Notes under the pieces: model-generated
The model's input: the letters and a program-made list of their open reading frames with translations, nothing else
Database searches by the model: none
What the model was told of the DNA's origin: nothing
Translations under genes and position numbers: made by a program
NCBI RefSeq assembly: GCF_008122525.1
Contig: NZ_VSRV01000001.1
Coordinates: 3,410,001 to 3,474,000 of the forward strand
Direction: 5' to 3'
DNA length: 64,000 nucleotides
From: Marinomonas sp. IMCC 4694
GTDB taxonomy: Bacteria > Pseudomonadota > Gammaproteobacteria > Pseudomonadales > Marinomonadaceae
Shown here: positions 14,271 through 23,576 of the stretch, piece after piece
Numbering within the stretch: the first letter of the stretch is position 1
How the letters are laid out: each line of letters opens with the position of its first letter

Positions 14271-15911
14271 TTGAGTAACTTCAAACAGAAAGAAAAAAAA
14301 TCAAGCTGGAAACAAGACCCTGAAAAGGTTAAAGCTGACATTGTGTATGCCGCGACGTCTGTGTTTGCGGAATTTGGTTTTACAGGGACTCGCCTTGATG
14401 ACATCGCGGCGAAAACAAATACATCAAAACGCATGGTGTATTATTACTTTGGCGACAAGGCGGGGCTCTATAAAAAAGTACTCGAGTCTGTCTATAAGCG
14501 CATTAATGACGCCGAGGATCAACTCGACTTAATGCACCTAGACCCCGTCACGGCACTCACTCAAATGGTCAGTCTTCTGTTCGACCACAACCGTCAGCAT
14601 CCTGAGCTAGTACGCTTGTTGATGATTGAAAACATTCATCAAGCACGCACATTAAAAAACTCCCAATACGTTAGGAGCCTGCGCAATCAAGCCCGCTCTA
14701 AGTTAGAGCAAATATATCAACAGGGCGTGAACGAAGGGCGGTTTCGCCCTCATCTCGACCCCATTAAAATTCGGTGGATATTTGGTGGCTTGAGCTTTTT
14801 TAATGTTTCAAATAAGCCCTCTTTTTCAACGCTGTTTGGCGATGAGCTTTGGCAAGACAATGAACAAGTAGAACTCAAACAGCAACTCATTGATGTGGTG
14901 CTTCGCTATGTCATGGTGACGCCAAATAACGCGCTAAACGCGCCCATAAAAAGAGAGGATAAACGGATGATTAACCCTGAGATTCAACAATTTCTTACTG
15001 TGTGGGAACAAAAATGGTCAGGTTTAGCCGCTGGCGCAACGCCTGATGATCGTCGTCGGTATTTTGAGCTTATAGCACATCAAATGCGCCTTCCCACACC
15101 AGAGCAGATAGACACTCACGAAGTGCATTGGATTGAGTCAGAATCGGGTCCCGTTCGTGTCAGACTGTTTCGAGACAAAAGGGGTGGCGTTCAGCCCTGC
15201 CTCCTCTACTTACACGGGGGAGCCTGGATGCAAGGCAGCCCAGAAACCCATTGGGATATTACCTCGCGCATTGCCGCGGCTAACGGGCAAACCGTCATCA
15301 GTGTGGATTACGCAAAAGCGCCTGAACGTCCTTTTCCTGCCGCAATAAATCAATGTGACGCGGTCGCTCGATGGGCTTTCGCTCACGCAGAAACACTCGG
15401 TATAGACACTCAGCGTGTGACGGTGGGTGGCGACAGCGCGGGGGCCAATCTTGCCGCGGCGCTCACTTTGGATATGAGAGGCACAGACGTTCAGTTTATT
15501 GGGCAGTTGCTGATCTATCCAGCATGTGATTTTGATCAGTCGCGCCCCTCCTATAAAGAAAACCCAGACGGCCCAATTATACAGGTCAAGGGGATGAATC
15601 AGGTCAATGCCATGTACTCGCCCAACCAGGACGACTTATATTCCAACCCGCGCTTGGCTCCCTTGCTGGCAGCCGATCACCAACACCTACCCAGCGCTTA
15701 CATTGCCGTCGCTCAATATGACCCATTGCGTGACAGCGGTTATGCTTACGCAGAAACGTTACGTGCTGCCAACGTGACGGTGAAAGTGGACGATGGCCTA
15801 GGCTTAATACATGGCTATTTGCGCTCTATGGAATATTGCCAAGCCGCTCGAGAGTCGCTCGATGACATGTGCCGCTGGCTTAAAGACCTGAATGAGAATA
15901 CGACCCCATGA
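14271..15911 (+). CDS. TetR regulator fused to an alpha/beta-hydrolase (HSL-type esterase)
   Basis: 546 residues in one frame. Residues 1-230 are a TetR repressor (FAEFGFTGTRLDDIAAKT, SKRMVYYYFGDKAGLY). From 233 on it is a hormone-sensitive-lipase-type esterase with the HGGAW oxyanion motif (about 315), the GDSAG nucleophile (about 387), Asp near 483 and His near 513. The start is TTG 14271. An internal ATG at 14967 (residue 233) has a GAGAGGA ribosome site 7 bases before it, so a separate hydrolase may also be made. Normally the two are separate proteins. It overlaps the DUF3237 gene by ATGA and diverges from the TRAP operon. Confidence 0.85.
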   Translation: MSNFKQKEKKSSWKQDPEKVKADIVYAATSVFAEFGFTGTRLDDIAAKTNTSKRMVYYYFGDKAGLYKKVLESVYKRINDAEDQLDLMHLDPVTALTQMVSLLFDHNRQHPELVRLLMIENIHQARTLKNSQYVRSLRNQARSKLEQIYQQGVNEGRFRPHLDPIKIRWIFGGLSFFNVSNKPSFSTLFGDELWQDNEQVELKQQLIDVVLRYVMVTPNNALNAPIKREDKRMINPEIQQFLTVWEQKWSGLAAGATPDDRRRYFELIAHQMRLPTPEQIDTHEVHWIESESGPVRVRLFRDKRGGVQPCLLYLHGGAWMQGSPETHWDITSRIAAANGQTVISVDYAKAPERPFPAAINQCDAVARWAFAHAETLGIDTQRVTVGGDSAGANLAAALTLDMRGTDVQFIGQLLIYPACDFDQSRPSYKENPDGPIIQVKGMNQVNAMYSPNQDDLYSNPRLAPLLAADHQHLPSAYIAVAQYDPLRDSGYAYAETLRAANVTVKVDDGLGLIHGYLRSMEYCQAARESLDDMCRWLKDLNENTTP

Positions 15912-16372
15912 GTGACCTAACCCCACGTTTAGAATACGCCTTTACCCTTATCGCTCGCATTGGTGCCGCTCGCTCAGCGGGAAAGGGTGTCAGCGGCGAA
16001 CGTTTGCACATCCCCATCACTGGTGGACACATCACAGGCCCAAAACTGCAAGGTCGTATTTTACCTGGTGGCTCTGATTGGCCAGTCATTCGCCATGACG
16101 GACATTCCGCTGTTGAAGCACACTACAGCATAGAAACAGAGGATGGCACACTGATTTATGTGGTTAATAAAGCACTGAGGCGCTCTACACCAGAGGTGTT
16201 AGCACGCTTACGCGCTGGCGATAATGTCCCCCCTGACGAGTTCTATTTTCGAGGCGCACCTGTATTTGATGTACCCGATGGGAGTCATCAGTGGCTGCGC
16301 GAGAGTGTTTTCGTTTGCACCATTGAGCCACAGGGCGATGCGATTGCGATTGCTGTGTACGAAGTGATATAA
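15908..16372 (+). CDS. DUF3237 family protein
   Basis: 154 residues, full length for the family; LHIPITGGHITGPKLQGRILPGGSDWP and FYFRGAPVFDV are typical. DUF3237 proteins are small beta-barrels found beside esterases and aromatic or terpenoid catabolic genes; biochemical function is not established. It starts with an ATGA overlap with the TetR-hydrolase stop, so the two are coupled and probably act on the same substrate, perhaps the one imported by the TRAP system. Confidence 0.85.
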   Translation: MSDLTPRLEYAFTLIARIGAARSAGKGVSGERLHIPITGGHITGPKLQGRILPGGSDWPVIRHDGHSAVEAHYSIETEDGTLIYVVNKALRRSTPEVLARLRAGDNVPPDEFYFRGAPVFDVPDGSHQWLRESVFVCTIEPQGDAIAIAVYEVI

Positions 16373-16411
16373 GCGAAGCTAAATGCCCTCTGAGCAAGGT
16401 AACGCTCACTA

Positions 16412-16460
16412 AAAAGCCCTGTCTTTTACTGTGTTATATCAACACAAAGACAGGGCTTTT
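16412..16460. terminator. Bidirectional terminator between DUF3237 and aglA
   Basis: AAAAGCCCTGTCTTT pairs with AAAGACAGGGCTTTT around an 18-base loop, with A and T runs at both sides. It lies between two convergent genes and can serve both. Confidence 0.85.
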
Positions 16461-16474
16461 AGAGTTTATATCCT

Positions 16475-18067
16475 TTATTTTACTCGCAGAATAACAAAGC
16501 CATTCGCGTCAAACTGCCAGTCGTGGCCTGAGCGTGACGCTTGGTTCGACAGCACGCATTCCCCTTCAGGTAACGCTAAGGTATGGGATTCGGCCGAGAG
16601 GTTAAAAGCGCATAAGATGTTTTCACCACGATAGTACACCAGCATAGGGTCAGCGGCGTCAATAAAGCGCGTATCACCAAGGCGAAGGTCTGGCTGCGCA
16701 GAACGCAACGCCAGCATCTGACGGTAAAACTCATACACCGAACCAGGCACACCAACTTGCTCACTCGCCGCATGATCGAGCTGCGGTGGTTTCACTGGCA
16801 ACCAAGGTTTACCTTCAGAAAAGCCCCCTTGGACTTGGTCTTTAGACCAGACCATAGGAGTGCGGCACCCGTCTCGCCCCTTGTCTTCTGGCCAGAAATT
16901 GAGCCCTTGCGGATCAGTCAATTCATGGTACTCAAGGATCGTTTCAAGCTGCCCCATTTCTTCACCCTGATACAAGCAAACAGACCCTTGCTGACTGAGT
17001 AATAATGCAGCGGCTTGTTTCGCTAGGTGGTTAGGGTCCATACCGGGTTTAAGCCAGCGACTCACGTGACGAATCACATCGTGGTTAGAAAACGCCCAGT
17101 TAGGCCAGCCATCTGGCGCACCAGCAAAAAATTCCTGTACTTGTTTTTTAAAATGCGCTGGGAAAAAATTGTGGCCCAGCATTTCAAAGGAATACGCCAT
17201 GTGTAGACGATTTCCCGTCGTGTATTCTCCCATCAATTCAATCGGACGATGCGCTTCGCCCACTTCCCCCACGAGCGTTCGAGCATCGTATTCATCCAGC
17301 AAAGCACGCATTTTTTCAAGGAAAGCGATGTTTTCAGGCTGGTTTTTAGAGTAGGTGTGATAAAGATAATGGTACGGGTTCCATTCGCCTTTTTGCTTAT
17401 CTGTTTTAGGGTTCGGCGGATCATTGCGCAGCTGCTCATCGTGGAAATAGAAATTCACTGTGTCAAGACGGAAGCCATCGACACCACGCTCTAACCAAAA
17501 ACGCATGTTGTCCAATTGCCACTGTTGTACTTCCGGATTATGGAAATTCAAATCTGGCTGCTCAGTTAAAAAGTTGTGTAGAAAATATTGGCGACGACGC
17601 GCTTCCCATGTCCAAGCAATGCCCCCAAAAATGGCTTGCCAGTTGTTTGGCGCACTGCCGTCTGGGTTCGGATCCGCCCAAACGTACCAGTCCGCTTTAG
17701 GATTGGTTCTGTCCTGACGCGACGCTTGGAAAAAAGGGTGTAGATTTGAGGAATGGCTAATCACTTGGTCAATGATCACCTTCATGCCGAGTGCGTGAGC
17801 CTTGCTGACCATTTCATCGAAATCGGCCAGTGTGCCAAAACTTGGGTCGATATCACAGTAATCCGACACATCGTAGCCCATGTCTTTCATGGGCGATGTG
17901 AATATAGGTGACAACCAAATGGCGTCCACGCCCAAGTTAGCAATGTGTGGTAATCGACTGCTAATTCCAGGAATATCGCCAATGCCATCGCCATTTGAGT
18001 CTTGATAAGAGCGCGGGTAAATCTGATAAATAACCGCGCCTTTCCACCAATTGTTATCATTTGTCAT
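16475..18067 (-). CDS. aglA: Alpha-glucosidase (GH13)
   Basis: 530-residue cytoplasmic GH13 enzyme that hydrolyses imported alpha-glucosides to glucose. The start (WWKGAVIYQIYPRSYQDSNG) is typical. The nucleophile Asp is in GFRLDTVNFYF, the acid Glu in LVGEVGEAH and the transition-state Asp in FSNHDVIRH. No signal peptide. It is the last gene of the aglEFGKA operon, 122 bases after aglK with a hairpin in the gap. In Sinorhizobium aglA precedes aglK; here the order is swapped. Confidence 0.93.
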   Translation of the reverse strand: MTNDNNWWKGAVIYQIYPRSYQDSNGDGIGDIPGISSRLPHIANLGVDAIWLSPIFTSPMKDMGYDVSDYCDIDPSFGTLADFDEMVSKAHALGMKVIIDQVISHSSNLHPFFQASRQDRTNPKADWYVWADPNPDGSAPNNWQAIFGGIAWTWEARRRQYFLHNFLTEQPDLNFHNPEVQQWQLDNMRFWLERGVDGFRLDTVNFYFHDEQLRNDPPNPKTDKQKGEWNPYHYLYHTYSKNQPENIAFLEKMRALLDEYDARTLVGEVGEAHRPIELMGEYTTGNRLHMAYSFEMLGHNFFPAHFKKQVQEFFAGAPDGWPNWAFSNHDVIRHVSRWLKPGMDPNHLAKQAAALLLSQQGSVCLYQGEEMGQLETILEYHELTDPQGLNFWPEDKGRDGCRTPMVWSKDQVQGGFSEGKPWLPVKPPQLDHAASEQVGVPGSVYEFYRQMLALRSAQPDLRLGDTRFIDAADPMLVYYRGENILCAFNLSAESHTLALPEGECVLSNQASRSGHDWQFDANGFVILRVK

Positions 18068-18137
18068 GATGCGTTCCTAAACACTACTGTTCGAATTTGA
18101 TAAGTTAAAAATGAAAAGATATTGCTGTGATGTATGG

Positions 18138-18176
18138 CCTGTACTGGTACTAGCGATCAGCAAGCGCCAGTACAGG
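18138..18176 (-). promoter_or_regulatory. Hairpin between aglK and aglA
   Basis: CCTGTACTGG and CCAGTACAGG form a perfect 10-bp stem around 19 bases. No T-run follows, so it probably stabilises or processes the mRNA rather than ending it. Confidence 0.55.
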
Positions 18177-18189
18177 GCGCGCAAGGAAA

Positions 18190-19275
18190 TTAGCGCATAG
18201 AAAGCCCATTTTTGAATAAATGCACCTTGCTTGGATCCACCGTAAAACCAACCGCCTGACCGCGTAAGTTCTGATTGATGCCTGGCAACTTCGCGACCAC
18301 TGGGCCCGCATCGCTAATCGGATCAAAATACAACAAGGTCACTTCGCCCAACGCTTCGGTAATGTCAACCTTACCTTTAAAGAACCAATCGTCGCCGTCA
18401 GTGCGTAAAAAGTCTTCAGGTCGCACTCCGATATTGACCTTAGCGCCCATATCGTCTGTGGTGGTTGCAATACTAGCGAACGCGGTACCACCGCAATCCA
18501 GTTTGATTTTCGTCTGTTCGCCGGTCGTAACGATTTCCCCACTGAGTAGGTTCATCGCGGGTGAGCCAATAAACTGCGCCACAAACTCATTCTGAGGCGT
18601 TTCATACAGTTCCAAAGGCGTACCTACCTGAGCTATGCCCTTGTTCGCCAACACTACAATGCGTGTTGCCAAGGTCATGGCTTCCACCTGATCGTGTGTC
18701 ACGTAAATCATTGTGCTGTCTGGCATTGACTCTTTTAGACGCGCAATTTCAATGCGTGTTGCCACTCGTAGGGCCGCGTCTAAGTTCGACAGCGGCTCAT
18801 CAAATAAATACACCTTCGGATCACGAACAATAGCGCGGCCAATCGCGACACGCTGACGTTGACCGCCAGAGAGGGCTTTTGGCAAGCGATCCAGATACGG
18901 GCCTAATTGAAGAATCTCAGCGGCTTTATTGACCGCGGCATCGATTTCAGCGTTGCTTTTCTTCGCCAATTTTAACGCAAAAGACATATTGTCTCGAACC
19001 GTCATATGAGGATAGAGCGCATAACTCTGGAACACCATGGCGATACCACGTTGAGCCGGCGGCATATCATTGACCACCATGCCGTCAATCTCTAACGTGC
19101 CGCCGCTGATTTTCTCTAGGCCGGCAATCATTCGTAATAGCGTGGACTTTCCGCAACCGGATGGTCCAACAAAGACCACCAATTCACCTTGTTTAATGTC
19201 AAGATTGATGTCTTTCAGTACTTCAACTTGCCCACTGTAGGATTTCTGAATTCCGCTTAGCTTTAGATCCGCCAT
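18190..19275 (-). CDS. aglK: Alpha-glucoside ABC transporter ATPase
   Basis: 361 residues, MalK/UgpC-type. Walker A is GPSGCGKST, the signature LSGGQRQR, Walker B VYLFDEPLSNLD, then the H-loop THDQVEAMTLA. The C-terminal 120 residues form the OB-fold regulatory domain typical of carbohydrate importers (VGVRPEDF). It powers AglF-AglG. Fourth in the operon. Confidence 0.93.
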   Translation of the reverse strand: MADLKLSGIQKSYSGQVEVLKDINLDIKQGELVVFVGPSGCGKSTLLRMIAGLEKISGGTLEIDGMVVNDMPPAQRGIAMVFQSYALYPHMTVRDNMSFALKLAKKSNAEIDAAVNKAAEILQLGPYLDRLPKALSGGQRQRVAIGRAIVRDPKVYLFDEPLSNLDAALRVATRIEIARLKESMPDSTMIYVTHDQVEAMTLATRIVVLANKGIAQVGTPLELYETPQNEFVAQFIGSPAMNLLSGEIVTTGEQTKIKLDCGGTAFASIATTTDDMGAKVNIGVRPEDFLRTDGDDWFFKGKVDITEALGEVTLLYFDPISDAGPVVAKLPGINQNLRGQAVGFTVDPSKVHLFKNGLSMR

Positions 19276-19351
19276 TCTCGGCTCCCTATTTTCTATATAG
19301 TGTTACCCGTTTGGGAATGTGTCGCCAAACGGCTTTTTATTGTTGGTAGAC

Positions 19352-20506
19352 TTATTTCACGGACCCAGCCAGCAAACCACGAACAAGGTAGCGTTGCAGC
19401 GTGAAGAAAACCACGAGAGGTACAGAAATCGAGACAAACGCGGCGGTTGCCAAAATACCCCAATCGCCTCCACGAGAACCCAATAAATCATCGGCAATTT
19501 TAACCGTCATGACTTTGGCCTCATCCGCAGAGGGCAAAAAGACTTTGGCCACTAACAAATCATTCCATGTCCAAAGAAATTGGAAAATAGCGAACGATGC
19601 CAGCGCTGGAAATGATAGTGGCAGCACAATTTTCACAAAGACTTGAAAGTCCGTTGCACCGTCGACACGCGCCGACTCAATAATGTCCCTAGGTAGACCT
19701 ATCATGTAATTACGCAATAAATACACCGCCAAGGGTTGCCCAAACGCACAGTGTGCCAACCAAATGCCTAAGAAGCTTTGCCCAATCCCCAAGGCATTAT
19801 GCAGCTGCAGCGCGGGAACCAGTGCCAACTGCAAGGGCACCACCAACGCCGCTACAATACCCGCCAACATTAAGGCACGCCCTTTAAAGTCCATCCACGC
19901 CAAAGCATAGGCCGCAAAAGCCGCCATAAGAATCGGAATAATGGTCGCAGGAATCGTGACCGTGAGAGTGTTAATAAAGGCCACCGACATATTGTCAGCT
20001 TTTAGTACCGTTAGGTAGTTATCAAAAGAAAAGTCCGGTGGCATCTTAGCAATAAAATACACCCGCTGACCGCGTTTCGACTGTGTGGTGGCTGAATAAC
20101 GATACGTACCATCCGCATTCACTTGCAGTCTTTCGCCTTTTCCAAGGTCGACCATTTGCCCTACAGTGTAGGCCCCTGGCTCTCGACCCGTGACTCCAAA
20201 TGCACTAATGGGTGGGCGTTGATCCTCCAGTTTTTGGATCACCTCCTCGTCTTCAAACAGATTTCCTGTTGATACGAACAAGGTGCCCTCTTTGATCACT
20301 GAATCGACCGATGTGCGTGCTCGAAAGCCTTGTTCAACCGCAAACGGCGAAAGCCACCAGCCCGTCGCTGAAATCTGGTCTTTATCTCGAAAGGACGACA
20401 CCAATAAGCCGATTGTCGGTACCAACCAAAGAATAACCAAGACCAATACGGTAATACGAGTCGCCCATGTGAGGGCCGATTTTTTGCCTGCAATACTATC
20501 CATCAT
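19352..20506 (-). CDS. aglG: Alpha-glucoside ABC permease AglG
   Basis: 384 residues, longer than usual MalG permeases because of a periplasmic insert between the first and second helices (about 45-155), a feature of AglG proteins. The permease EAA loop is ESARVDGATDFQVFVKIVLPLS. The start ATG 20506 follows GAGGA by 5 bases. The gap to aglF is 7 bases. Confidence 0.9.
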   Translation of the reverse strand: MMDSIAGKKSALTWATRITVLVLVILWLVPTIGLLVSSFRDKDQISATGWWLSPFAVEQGFRARTSVDSVIKEGTLFVSTGNLFEDEEVIQKLEDQRPPISAFGVTGREPGAYTVGQMVDLGKGERLQVNADGTYRYSATTQSKRGQRVYFIAKMPPDFSFDNYLTVLKADNMSVAFINTLTVTIPATIIPILMAAFAAYALAWMDFKGRALMLAGIVAALVVPLQLALVPALQLHNALGIGQSFLGIWLAHCAFGQPLAVYLLRNYMIGLPRDIIESARVDGATDFQVFVKIVLPLSFPALASFAIFQFLWTWNDLLVAKVFLPSADEAKVMTVKIADDLLGSRGGDWGILATAAFVSISVPLVVFFTLQRYLVRGLLAGSVK

Positions 20507-20513
20507 TTATTCC

Positions 20514-21491
20514 TCAGTTCATCTCACGACGCGCTTGGCGTACGTTTTGAATCATTACAGGCGATACAATAATCATAATGACAACCGCCACAGCCGTTGC
20601 CCGCCCATCATCACGGAACATAAATTGCATCATATAACTGGGTAGGATTTGCGTATCAAAGTTTCCGCCTGTCATTGCATACACAATATCGAAGACCTTC
20701 AAAACCAGAATGGTAATGGTGGTCCATACCACGACTATGGTGCTGGTAATTTGTGGTATTTGAATTTTAAAGAACACTTGAAAAGGGTTAGCGCCATCAA
20801 TAATAGCCGCTTCAATGGTTTCATCGGGAATACCGCGCAATGCAGCCGATAAAATCACCATAGCAAAACCAGTTTGTACCCATACCAAAATGATCATTAA
20901 GAAAAGGTTGTTCCAAAATGGAATTTGCAAAACATCAATCGCTTCCAGACCGAAAGAATCACGCACTGCATTAATCAAACCGATATCCGCGTCATTGGCG
21001 TAAACAAATTTCCAAATCAACGATGCACCAACAAACGAAATCGCCATCGGCATAAAGATAATCGACTTAGCAATATTGCCCCACTTCAAGTGATCGGTTA
21101 ACTGAGCAATGACTAGACCTAAAAAAGTCGATAGTGCTGGCACAACCAACGCCCACATAGCGTTATTTAAAAATGCCGTTTGGAAATCGGCCGCACCAAA
21201 GAAAGTAGTGTAATTATCAAAGCCGATAAACACATCGCCATCGCGGTTAAACAACGAGCGATAAAATGACCCCACAACCGGGTACAACAAATAAACAGTT
21301 AAGAGTAACGCGGTTGGCAACAGAAAAAGCCATGGACGAATACGTGCGGCTCTATTGATGTTGCGTGAAATATTTTCTCCTCTAGCGGGGAAAAAAACTT
21401 TATCGAGAAGTAAGTTTGAGAGGAAAAAATATCCGACACAGCCGCCAACTCCGAGAACGATTGTTACTAATCCCTGAACCATTGGACTCAT
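20514..21491 (-). CDS. aglF: Alpha-glucoside ABC permease AglF
   Basis: 325 residues, MalF-type. EAA loop: EAAIIDGANPFQVFFKIQIPQI. I choose ATG 21491 (MSPMVQGL), which has AGGAGAG 6 bases before it, over the upstream TTG at 21521. It pairs with AglG to form the channel. Preceded by a stem-loop that may lower expression relative to aglE. Confidence 0.9.
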   Translation of the reverse strand: MSPMVQGLVTIVLGVGGCVGYFFLSNLLLDKVFFPARGENISRNINRAARIRPWLFLLPTALLLTVYLLYPVVGSFYRSLFNRDGDVFIGFDNYTTFFGAADFQTAFLNNAMWALVVPALSTFLGLVIAQLTDHLKWGNIAKSIIFMPMAISFVGASLIWKFVYANDADIGLINAVRDSFGLEAIDVLQIPFWNNLFLMIILVWVQTGFAMVILSAALRGIPDETIEAAIIDGANPFQVFFKIQIPQITSTIVVVWTTITILVLKVFDIVYAMTGGNFDTQILPSYMMQFMFRDDGRATAVAVVIMIIVSPVMIQNVRQARREMN

Positions 21492-21547
21492 ATTGTCTCT
21501 CCTAGATAGGAAACAGCTCAATTTGCACCGAGCATATTAAGAAAGGA

Positions 21548-21569
21548 AGCCGACCCAATGGGATCGGCT
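21548..21569 (-). terminator. Intra-operon stem-loop after aglE
   Basis: AGCCGATCCCA and TGGGTCGGCT pair (one mismatch) and are followed by a pyrimidine-rich run. This is the common partial terminator or 3' stabiliser that makes binding protein more abundant than the permeases. Confidence 0.7.
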
Positions 21570-21585
21570 CTTAATCTAGAATGGC

Positions 21586-22947
21586 TTACTGGATGCTGTC
21601 CCAGCGTTTTTGAATGTCATCGGCCACTTTTTTAGCATCGGCACCGGTAGTGTAATCAACCATACCAGTCCAGAATGCGTTTGTACCGATCTCACCTGGC
21701 ATTAGGTCAGAACCATCAAAACGGAAACTAGTTGCTGTGGTTAAAATTTCACCAAGCTGACGCTGAGTATTGCTAGTGTAAATATCAAGGTTCGCATCTT
21801 TATGAGGCGTTAGGAACTGACCTTGAGCCATCATGATTTCGTGTGCAATCGGCGTCTGTAGGAAGTCGATAAACGCACTGGTGATATCACGATTATTAAA
21901 CGCGGACACTAGACCACCGGAGCCCAATACTGGACGACCTAGATTTGAATTGGCTTCAAATGGTGGGAAGTAGAAGAAATCTGCATCTGTACCCATTTCA
22001 ACACCTTCAGGGAAGAAAATTGGAATAAAAGACGCTTGACGATGCATGTAGCATTTTGGTGGCAATTCGAACAAACCATCTGGGCTATCACGGAAATCGA
22101 TAGACGCAACCGCTTCAGGACCACCAACAGTAAAGCCTGGAGTCAAAGCATATTCGCCGTATTTTTTCATTGCATTGATGACGCGTGGATCGTTGAACTT
22201 CATGTCGTTCGCAACCCATTGATCGTACTCTTCAACGGAAACGGTACGAAGCATCATATCTTCTACCCAGTCAGTTGCAGGCCAGCCTGTTGCCGCACCG
22301 GAACCCAAACCGATACACCAAGGCGTACCACCGTCAGCGACGATTTGTTTGCTGAGTGCCATCAATTCTTCTTGTGTTTGAGGAATCTCGTAGCCGCCTT
22401 CTTCAAACTGCTCTGGAGAATACCAAACCAAAGATTTCACATCAGTACCAAAGAACACACCAAACAAAGATTTTCCACCTTGGCCGTTGTCAAATGTACC
22501 CAAGTCAGCCCATGAAGAGCCCGCTGCAAAATCATTACGGATACGTGCGTCTTGTTTAGCGTTCAACGGTTGAATGAAACCAGCGCGAGCTAAGTCTTTC
22601 GCCAAACCTGGTTGTGGGAAAGCCGCTACATCTGGCAAACCGCCGGCTTTAGAGGCAATAACGATATCTTGCTCAAAACTTTCAGAGCCAGAATACTTAA
22701 CGGTTGACCCGGTTGCTTGAGCAAAATAAGCATACAGATTACGGTAGCGCTCAGCATCATTGCCCGTGGTTGCACCGGTAACGTTGATGGTTTCGCCAGG
22801 AAAATTATTCGCCGCTGCGAAGACTTTGTAAGCATCCCAACTGAAGGCACCTTCGCCTATTGGATACATCAAACCCGCTGCGAAAGCAGGTGTCGCCGCC
22901 AATCCCAACATCGCTGCTGAAATACTCACTTTATTTTTTATTGTCAT
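21586..22947 (-). CDS. aglE: Alpha-glucoside-binding periplasmic protein
   Basis: 453 residues with a signal peptide cleaved after about 23 (AATPAFA). Family 1 solute-binding fold; the AglE-like regions are YAYFAQATGSTVKYSGSESF and the WCIGLGSGAATGWPATDWVED segment. It delivers trehalose, maltose or sucrose-type sugars to AglFG. First gene of the operon; ribosome site TGGAGAT. Confidence 0.92.
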   Translation of the reverse strand: MTIKNKVSISAAMLGLAATPAFAAGLMYPIGEGAFSWDAYKVFAAANNFPGETINVTGATTGNDAERYRNLYAYFAQATGSTVKYSGSESFEQDIVIASKAGGLPDVAAFPQPGLAKDLARAGFIQPLNAKQDARIRNDFAAGSSWADLGTFDNGQGGKSLFGVFFGTDVKSLVWYSPEQFEEGGYEIPQTQEELMALSKQIVADGGTPWCIGLGSGAATGWPATDWVEDMMLRTVSVEEYDQWVANDMKFNDPRVINAMKKYGEYALTPGFTVGGPEAVASIDFRDSPDGLFELPPKCYMHRQASFIPIFFPEGVEMGTDADFFYFPPFEANSNLGRPVLGSGGLVSAFNNRDITSAFIDFLQTPIAHEIMMAQGQFLTPHKDANLDIYTSNTQRQLGEILTTATSFRFDGSDLMPGEIGTNAFWTGMVDYTTGADAKKVADDIQKRWDSIQ

Positions 22948-23429
22948 TATTATCTCCAGGAGTTATCAAATATTACTTTTTTTTGCTTACCAGAACTTAA
23001 TCAATTCAGATAATAATAATCTAGCAAAAAAAAAGCATTTTGCGATACTTAATTTCACCTTAAATATTAGCTGTGCTCACCTAAAAAAGAACGCGATTCG
23101 CCATAACTTTGCGGCCTATTTATTTTCGTCGAAAAAGAAAAAAAAACGCGATCATCGCTGAAAACACAAGTAAAGAGGCTTAATTGAAGTTACCTAACAA
23201 GAAATCTGACAAACCTTGCCACTGACCCGTTTATGTAAGCGTCTGTAAATCGGCGTTACCTAACGTAAATATGACGAAATGACGCCCAAAAAGCGGAAGA
23301 CCTACCGTCTGTGAAATGCGCTTTCAGCCACTCATGCTGCAGAAGCTTGACACTCTAAATACGCGTCCATCACAATCATAGTAGGACGAACCCTCCAATG
23401 AACTTAAACCTTTAAGTTATTAACCACCT
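22948..23429. other. Divergent intergenic region upstream of aglE
   Basis: No gene. AT-rich, with poly-A runs around 23030 and 23140. It holds the agl promoter. A LacI-like partial palindrome (TGTAAGCGTCTGTAA near 23236-23250) may be an operator, but no agl regulator gene is nearby. Nothing firmer. Confidence 0.35.
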
Positions 23430-23500
23430 CCCCCTATCTTCATTAATGGATCAGATGACACTTTGTCTGTATTTCGCAATATATTGTCCAAACCTCTTAA
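23430..23500 (-). pseudogene. 5' relic of an AraC-type gene upstream of the MFS gene
   Basis: The minus strand reads LDNILRNTDKV from a TTG with AAGAGG just upstream, matching LDNPLRHKDKT and its leader at the start of the AraC gene at 11190. After 11 codons similarity ends and a stop follows. It looks like the stump of a divergent regulator. Confidence 0.5.
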
Positions 23501-23576
23501 TTCAACAGGCAGAACAGGGCTTATCATAAAGAATCAACCGACCTTATTAACGCACCTCTTATTCACCTTGGACACC

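Noticed and set aside
23463..23576. N-terminal extension of the MFS protein
   Set aside because: Covers an AraC relic on the other strand and lacks family similarity; ATG 23577 starts the conserved part.
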